64,000 bases of DNA from Stereum hirsutum FP-91666 SS1 (taxonomy: Eukaryota; Basidiomycota; Agaricomycetes; Russulales; Stereaceae): NCBI RefSeq assembly GCF_000264905.1, contig NW_006763148.1, positions 1,344,029 to 1,408,028 of the forward strand, written 5' to 3'. Shown in pieces: positions 57,755 to 64,000 of this stretch. The notes under the pieces were generated by a model that saw only the letters and a program-made list of their open reading frames with translations, was not told where the DNA came from and searched no databases. Made by a program: the position numbers and the translations under genes. How positions within the stretch are numbered: position 1 is the stretch's first letter; each line of letters starts with the position of its first letter.

Positions 57755-60700
57755 ATGAGGTCGATATCCTCGCGACTTCTGAGCCCCCTAGGAGCACTCA
57801 AGTCCGACCCCGAGATGGACGCCTTGCCCAAGGTCGAAGGTGTTTCGCCTACTGCTGGTTCGCTTGACGAGAAGGGGTCTCTCAAAGAGAAGGGTGGGTT
57901 TGCTCCCGACGAGTTCGACGTCGCTGTCGTCGGCGATGTATATGAGGATGTCCGGGCTATAGACCTCGGAGAGAATGGCAAGGAAAGACCCATTGGTGCG
58001 CATCACTTAGCCACACCTTCTGTTCAGAACTGATATGAATATTCGCCAGAAACGGACGTTGATTGGTCTCTACGCCTGATCTCGCTTGAGGTTCGCTGTT
58101 TCTGGTTTGTCTGGAGTTCGACATTTCTCTTACTCTGTCTAGGACGATCCAAGTCAACCCGTTTGGACCTTCAGGCTCTGGTTTCTAGCCGTCGGATTTT
58201 CCTGCTTCGGAGCTGTGCTCAGTGAAATATTTGTGAGACGTCATCATTCTATATTCGTGACTCTGCTCTGAATCTACCTCAGAACTTTCGCCCTCAACAG
58301 GTGTACGTTTCACAGCTTTTCCTCCAGATCGCGACTTATGTCACTGGTAAGCATACCTCTCGCCTAAATGGCTCTTTGTGGAAATTCTGCTAGCAAATCA
58401 CCAAGATTCGGAAGATGGGTTCATGAGTGCATTTTCGCCTTTTGTTGAGGTGAAAAATCAGAGGGGTACTCTTCGCTGTACCCCACTCTGTTGGTTTGAG
58501 AGTACCCTGGTCGATGACCGAGACCAGTATCATGCCCTGTGCTACAGATTTTCCTTTGTCTGGTCTTGAATCGTATCCGAACAAGAACATTTTCATTTTA
58601 TGCAAAACTTGGACATGGTCACTTCGCTGAGGCTCGCCTCACTTTCCTCTCGGTTTTCACTGGGCGGAGAGTTTTTGGATCTGAAATTTCTCAATCGTTC
58701 GTTCGGCTCTGATTAACGTTAACACAGGGAAGATCATGGAAGAGATCATACCTGGTCCCGGAGCTCGATACAAGATATTGCGGACATCGCCCACAGCGTT
58801 CTGGCGCTTTATGAACCCTGGGCCCTTCAATATCAAGGAACATGTAGGCTCTTTAATCATGGCGGCTGCCGCGACACACGGTGCCTTGGCGATTAGCATA
58901 TTTGCCGCAGACGTACTACCATTTTCACTTCATCATGTTCATAGTATCAGCGGCTAATATTTCGAATGATAGGACTTGTTCTATAACACTGAGCCTAATG
59001 TCGCTATCGCTATATTCACACTTTTGGGGAGTCAACTACTTGGCTATGGACTCGCAGGTGAGCAGCTAGTCTTTCAATACCTGCTCAGATCTTGGGTTGC
59101 CTCTGTCACGGTGGCAGCGTTGAATATAAGTATAGATGAGTGTTCACTACCCGGGATATCCTGAAACGTCTCTATAGTGCGCCGCTACCATGCGCGGTGG
59201 CGGAGTCTTAGTTTCTCGGCGCAGTGACAATCGACTCTCTGTCTTTAAAACTATTCTCTTCTTCGCTATCATGAATTCCATACTAACATCTTGATCATTG
59301 ACAAGGAATGATGAGAAGCTTTTTGGTATATCCCACCTATTGTGTCTTCCCCAATGTCCTTCCCACAGTCAGTGAAATACTTCCTCGATTGAGTCGATGT
59401 GCTTCGCAACTAATTAAACCCTCTTTATTCGCACCAGGTTCAATTGTTTGATGTGCTTCATCGGGGACAAGACAACATGCTGCAGAAGAAAAGACTGAGG
59501 TTCTTCTGGGCCTTGTTTGTGAGTGAAGCTATGTTTCTGGCAAGAATGAGCGTTGATCTTTTCTACCATCAGATAGGCATCTTTGTCTGGGAATGGTTCC
59601 CAGAATACATCGCTCCTTTGTACGTTGTATGGTCTTGATCACCCATAGTGTACGTGCTAACGGTGTTCCATAGATTGACGGGTATATCTGTCTTCTGCCT
59701 GTCACATCAGGACAGCGCTTGGGTGACTCGAGTGTTTGGTGGCGCCTCTGGAAATGAAGGTTCGCCGTGCAGTCATTCCGAGTCCCAGCCTCAGAGATTT
59801 CGTCTGATATATACTATCCCATCGAACAGGTTTAGGTCTCTTCAGCATTAGTGCGCGCACCTCCATCTTCATCTTGCTACAAGCCTTACTGAACCATCTC
59901 GACGTTCAGATCTGGACTGGAACTACGGTAGGGGATTGCCGTGACTAATGGTCGGATGAGCTCATGTTCATTTGCTGCAACAGTTGGCTCCGGGGGATCT
60001 GCCTATGGCGCCCTCTTCCAACCTATTCAGACTCAGATTTCGAGCTATATCGGCATAGTCATCTGTATTCTCGCATTCTGTGGGGTGTACGCTCGCAATG
60101 TGTGGAATGCACAGAATTTCCCATTTTTATCACAGCTCCTTTTCTATGAGGTGAGGGTTTCAGTGGTCGCGCGACTCACTGCCAAATGTGCTAACGGAAA
60201 CCAGAATGGGACAGAGTACAACCAGACCTTGATATTAAATGACGACTACTCGTTGAACGAGGAGAAGCTCGCTGTTCAAGGGCTCCCTTGGTTCGCTGCC
60301 ACACAGACTGTCTCCAAGATCGGAGCTGCCTTGTCTTTTGGCGCTACCAGTACGATCCTCCACTTCTAGGACACATTATACATACTGATGTGGTCGAAAC
60401 ACAGTCACTCACATCGGACTATGGAACGGAAAACAACTATGGGCCGCCTATAAACAAGGTCGGAAAAATAGCATTCAGGACCGTACGTCTTGTCCTTGAT
60501 CCCTCCGAAATATCATATTGACACTGAATTCGTTGGGTAAAGCTCATTTCGAGAAGATGAAGGTCTATAAGGAAGTCAGTGTAACAATGTCGGTAGGTAT
60601 TCCAACGTCTAACCAGCATTCAGGTCCCCATCTGGTGGTGGCAACTGGTTTTCGTCGGAAGTGTCGCCATGGGAATGGCTACGAACTACACCGGTGGATC

Positions 60701-62320
60701 CGAACTTCCGTGGTACGTTCAAAATCTATGTCTCTACGTTATACGCTAAATCGCTCGTCGTCCTTTGACTTTAGGTGGGCCTATCTCATTTGTGGGTGAA
60801 CGATATCGGCATAGCGTTAGTAGGTTTCCAACTGATTGACATGCCTCGATTTAGCTGTTGGATTTGCTGCCGTCTTCTTGCCTATCATTTCTACTCTCTA
60901 TGCTGTTATTTGGTGATTATATTCTCCAATCATTGAGGTCTGATAAAGACTAATCATGGCAATAGTTATGTGCCCGGTACAGAGGATGTTGCTAGGGTTA
61001 GTACGCATCTTGCTCTTTGATGCACCATGTACTAACCTCCACTTCCCCGTAGATGCTCATCGCCGGTCTTGTCCCTGGAAACACTCGAGCAAACATGTAC
61101 GGGACTTTATACGCATACAATACCACGGAGCAAGGAAGGTCGATGACACGGGATATGAAGATAGGCCAGTACACCAAGCTCCCTCCCAGAGTGACGTTTA
61201 CCATGTACGTCACGTCTTCGCTCCAAGATTACAGTAAGTACTCATCGTCATCATATTTTGTAGGCAATGTCTCGGCGCTGTTGTTGGAGGTATGACGTAT
61301 CAGTGTTGATTATTGAGTCGACAGAATATTGACCCGACATTTATAGCACTCCTCAACTATGTCATAATGAAGGCAAATTCTTTTTTTCTCCGTATAATCC
61401 GTGATGTTGATGTCTCTTTCAAAGATCGTCATCGACGCAAACCGAGAGATCTTACTGTCTGTTCAAGGAACAAACGTCTGGTCAGGCGCTTCTGTTCAAT
61501 CATTTAACAGGCAAGTCTCGAGTCATTATTGCTGTCTATTCCACACCCAGTCCATTCTGTGCTGATATGACAACGCTCTCCCAAAGCGACGCTGTCGCCT
61601 GGGGTGCATTGGCCAAGCAATTGTACTCTCCTAGCTCACGATATGGAGTGAGTCGTTATACTTTCTTCTTCTTTTTTGTAATCTTATGTACTCTGTTCCA
61701 GATTGTGCCTCTTTGTATTTTGATTGGACTAGCCATCCCTCTCCCATTTTGGTACCTACACCAGCACTATCCAAAAGCTCGTTTGGATGGTTTCATCACT
61801 CCCATGGTATGCACACAAATAGGGTATTTCTCGACTGGTATCAGCTCTGCGTATGTGTCTCATCCTCAAAGAGACATCCACCACCACGCTAACTTTGCTT
61901 TCCCTTTAAAGGACTTTCATGACCTTCCTCCTTTGTATCGCCAGTCAATATTGGATCCGCAAATATCACCCAAGAGCATTCCGCAAAGTCTGTAACACAC
62001 ATTTCTCTTGCTTCTCAGGAGCTTACCCATTCCTGCTCGACAGTATAATTTTCTAGTCAGGTAAAACGCTTGTGTGTCACAGTTAATCGCACAGTCTTAC
62101 TAAAAGTATTCTTCTCCAGCGCGGCTTTAGACGGCGGGACCGAGGTGATGGTGTTCGTTTACAGCTTTGCAGTACGTCTTGTGCTACTTACCAAGTGTCT
62201 CAGTATCCTCACAATTTTTGTGTCCTGTAGGTCGGAGGAGCGGGAGGCAAAGTGATCCCCTTCCCTACCTGGGCTCTCAACCCCACGGGTAACCTAGACT
62301 ACTGTAAACGTTTGACGTAG
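57755..62320 (+). CDS. Oligopeptide transporter, OPT family
   Basis: Proton-coupled plasma-membrane importer of small peptides (or glutathione or metal chelates in some members). About 25 short exons join to an intact OPT protein: hydrophilic N-terminus MRSISSRLLSPLGALKSDPE, then VDWSLRLISLEDDPSQPVWT, the signature MNPGPFNIKEHV, NTEPNVAIAIFTLLGSQLLG, FVWEWFPEYIAPLLTGISVF, HIGLWNGKQLWAAYKQ, WWWQLVFVGSVAMGMATNYT, GLVPGNTRANMYGTLYAYNT, IGQYTKLPPRVTFTM, ILLSVQGTNVWSGASVQSF, PLCILIGLAIPLPFWYLHQH and VIPFPTWALNPTGNLDYCKR, stop at 62318-62320. No frameshift was needed. Two introns (61373-61424 and 61511-61586) start with GC instead of GT. An intron near 59.06-59.30 kb is about 245 bases, longer than its neighbours. 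Start at 57755 is the first ATG; MDALPKVEG further in is an alternative. Substrate cannot be predicted. Confidence 0.93.
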
Positions 62321-62866
62321 TGGGGACTCGGATGCATGCCATAGCTTCCGCGTCTGTCCTCTACTTCCACGTTAATGATCAATTTGGGATTGGTGCTTCA
62401 GTCTTGTGTTGAGGTCGACTAGGTGCATTTTTGATAATGTTACACTTTTCTGGATTGATGCTTTAGTTTTGTGTTGAGGTCGACTCTGTGCATCTTTGAT
62501 AATATTACAAGGATTTACGCTACTGTGTCTGCCTTCAGACGAGTCAGAGACGGGTCAGACAACGAAGAATCGAAGACAAGGACTGTTCAGAGCATGGAGG
62601 TAAATATCGATGCATAATGTACCACACTCGCACTGTGTGGCGTTCTGCTATAAACATTGTCCAGCAAAGATGACAACTTGCTCCGGTGGATCGTGCCACA
62701 ATTCAAAGCATGGGAATGCAAGCAGCTCATGCACATATTGGACACAAGGACAATACAGTGGCATTCTAAGTACAGAACATGAGGCGACAGTCGTACAAGT
62801 TTGATCCTGGACTTCATCTACAGACACTACCCCATATCGTAACTCACTCACTATATGAATGAGGTC
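62321..62866. other. Convergent 3' region between OPT and monooxygenase fragment
   Basis: No gene seen. It contains the 65-base tandem duplication listed separately. The rest should be 3' untranslated sequence of the two converging genes. Confidence 0.45.
62387..62516. repeat. Two-copy tandem repeat, 65-base unit
   Basis: Copy 1 starts at 62387 and copy 2 at 62452. Shared cores include TTGTGTTGAGGTCGACT and TTTGATAAT; the copies differ at about ten positions. It sits just behind the OPT stop codon, so it probably lies in that gene's 3' untranslated region. Confidence 0.85.
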
Positions 62867-63589
62867 CTATGTCAGTTGCATTCCTCCGTCCCTACAGGTC
62901 CTCATCCATTCTAACCCTCTTCTTACATCCTCCTCCGCACTCCCCTCCCACAGCCACCTCCACTGCATCTCTATTGCCGGTCCCAAAGCCTCGTAGTCCT
63001 CGCCAAATTCAAATTCGTACAGCTGACCGCTCACACGCGAACCAGTTTGGACATGATGAGCTAGTGGTTGGCGGATGTGTTCGTAGGCCTCGAGAGCGAT
63101 GGAGAGACTGTCAGGGGTTACGCTGGGTTCGCCGAGAAGAGAGGAAAATAGATAGGCGTCCTGCAGCGAATGAGGATATTAATTTTGGAGTCGTTGCAGG
63201 ACTCGGAGAGCATGTCACCTCGATCGCTACGCCAGCCCCTGCGCCTTGATGTGGTAACATGGCGTGTCCCTTCGAAACATCGTCAGAACGTGCGTGGGGG
63301 TCGCGAAAACGTACTCAACGAACAGCATCTCCAATAAGGACTACGTTTGTAGTATAAAAAGTGGGCAATGGTTTCGTCACGTGCAGCGCCCATTTCGTCG
63401 GGTTTTCGACGCACTGGTAGTATTTGCGATCAACAGAATGAATCACGAACGAAGGATTTGTTGGCCCACATTCAAGAGTTCCTCTACCTCAGTGTAAGAG
63501 GTCGGGGTGTTTATCTTGAGGTCCTTCGTAAGAGAACAGAACCCGTAAGCCTGCAGAGGCTACGGAAAGTGATTCACTAAGCGTAAAGG
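62867..63589 (-). pseudogene. Salicylate-hydroxylase-like FAD monooxygenase, C-terminal half, cut by an LTR
   Basis: Flavin-dependent aromatic hydroxylases of this family decarboxylate or hydroxylate salicylate-like compounds with NAD(P)H. The joined exons read EVEELLN, CVENPTKWALHVTKPLPTFY, NVVLIGDAGHAMLPHQGAGAG (the GD FAD-binding motif) and VAIEDAYLFSSLLGEP. They continue with EAYEHIRQPLAHHVQTGSRV and ALGPAIEMQWRWLW, and end RDGGMQLT at the stop, 62867. Three introns keep clean GT..AG ends and phases. Only about 200 of the usual 420-450 residues are present: the N-terminal GxGxxG half is missing, because the LTR begins at 63590, a few dozen bases beyond the first recognisable exon. The remaining frame is undamaged, so the break looks recent, or the 5' part lies beyond the element outside this window. 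I call it broken on that basis; a shorter live gene is less likely. Confidence 0.8.
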
Positions 63590-63771
63590 TGTACAAGATA
63601 AAGCTAACTACTCCGAACGCTCGATGGTCCAACACCAGCCCCCGCGCATCAGCCACAACTATACAGTATTACGTCAGACAAGATAGATGGATGCGCTTTC
63701 CAGCACACCCATCTTATCTTATCCCGGGAACGCCCGCCGGTACCGCTAAGGTATAAGGCTGTCGCCTTACA
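63590..63771 (-). mobile_element. LTR (3' LTR) of a Ty3/gypsy-like retrotransposon
   Basis: Read on the minus strand, the element's coding frame stops at 63808. A purine run GGGGGAGGA (63772-63780) follows, and then TGTAAGGCGACAGCC, the 5' end of an LTR. The far end on the minus strand is CTTGTACA at 63590, giving TGTA..TACA ends and a 182-base LTR. That order (ORF end, polypurine tract, TG..CA LTR) is the right-hand end of an LTR retrotransposon. The partner LTR and primer-binding site would lie beyond the right edge. The five bases next to the LTR (plus strand AAAGG, 63585-63589) would be one copy of the target duplication. The far boundary is inferred from the TG..CA rule and the monooxygenase junction. 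Confidence 0.75.
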
Positions 63772-63780
63772 TCCTCCCCC
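63772..63780 (-). mobile_element. Polypurine tract of the retrotransposon
   Basis: GGGGGAGGA on the minus strand ends exactly where the LTR begins, as required for the plus-strand primer in reverse transcription. A 17-base palindrome (GGACCAGG-C-CCTGGTCC, 63784-63800) lies immediately upstream of it. Confidence 0.8.
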
Positions 63781-63807
63781 ACTGGACCAGGCCCTGGTCC
63801 ACCGAAA

Positions 63808-64000
63808 TCAAGGCTGCATGTCCTCGTCGTTATCCGGGCGTGGAGTGGGCGACCGACGCTGAGTGGACGGCCCAGATGCCGAAGCAGACGAAGAGGAGGA
63901 CTGAGCGCGACCGAGCCTGGTGAGTACTTGAGATAACAACTGCTCGTTGTACTGGATGGGCTGGCTATCGGGTTGGCCAGGGCGACATATCATCTTCGCT
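63808..64000 (-). mobile_element. C-terminal end of retrotransposon ORF, running off the window
   Basis: An open frame enters from the right edge and stops at 63808, 28 bases before the polypurine tract. The visible 60 or so residues are hydrophilic, with a Ser-rich run and the acidic ending NDEDMQP, and show no catalytic motif. Position directly upstream of the polypurine tract makes it the end of the element's polyprotein (or of its last ORF). Superfamily cannot be decided from this part alone; Ty3/gypsy is the commonest type in mushroom fungi. Confidence 0.6.

Noticed and set aside
47487..62320. Nitrogen-scavenging gene cluster made of the glutaminase-like gene and the OPT transporter
   Set aside because: They are separated by ETF-alpha and PEX5 and by more than 6 kb, with no shared promoter. 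Proximity alone is not enough.

Overview
The window is nuclear DNA of a filamentous basidiomycete, most likely an agaricomycete (mushroom-forming fungus). Genes are dense and cut by many 50-70 nt introns with GT..AG ends. The proteins found are typical of this group: a Ras-association/LRR/PP2C adenylate cyclase, an agaricomycete-style F-box protein, a long Ser/Pro-rich regulator with a zinc cluster, and a Ty3/gypsy-like LTR. Gene models here are joined by hand from the conserved frame on both sides of each intron, so exon ends are good where a conserved family guides them and approximate elsewhere.

Layout. 0.7-5.5 kb: a glycerol-3-phosphate acyltransferase (minus) diverging from signal peptidase subunit SPC3 (plus), the latter with unusually long introns. 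7.3-9.6 kb: a regulator with a C-terminal Zn2Cys6 cluster. 10.9-19.8 kb: adenylate cyclase (minus) diverging from a NIPA-type magnesium transporter (plus). 20.7-21.9 kb: HMG-box protein. 23.4-30.3 kb: an Mga2/Spt23-like membrane-bound regulator (minus) diverging from a Nup50/Nup2-type nucleoporin (plus). 30.9-35.2 kb: a Gyp1-type TBC RabGAP and an F-box-like protein (both minus). 36.9-40.4 kb: an unrecognised protein with four small Cys-finger motifs. 40.7-43.3 kb: a class I-like histone deacetylase (minus) diverging from a small single-pass membrane protein. 43.4-51.0 kb: dihydroxy-acid dehydratase and a secreted glutaminase-A-like protein (both minus). 51.9-55.8 kb: ETF-alpha (minus) diverging from the peroxisomal import receptor PEX5 (plus). 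57.8-62.3 kb: an OPT oligopeptide transporter. 62.9-64.0 kb: the C-terminal half of a salicylate-hydroxylase-like FAD monooxygenase abutting an LTR, polypurine tract and the end of a retrotransposon ORF that runs off the right edge.

Most genes are housekeeping. Functional themes by inference: lipid supply and lipid sensing (GPAT, Mga2-like), cAMP signalling, fatty-acid breakdown (ETF-alpha beside PEX5) and nitrogen or peptide use (glutaminase-like, OPT, branched-chain amino acid synthesis). No operon, CRISPR array, tRNA or rRNA gene was seen. The least ordinary signals are: a candidate GA-AG intron (or a 21-residue insertion) at the deacetylase active site; three GC-AG introns; the four-finger protein; the LTR junction in the monooxygenase gene; and two perfect inverted repeats in gene-free DNA.
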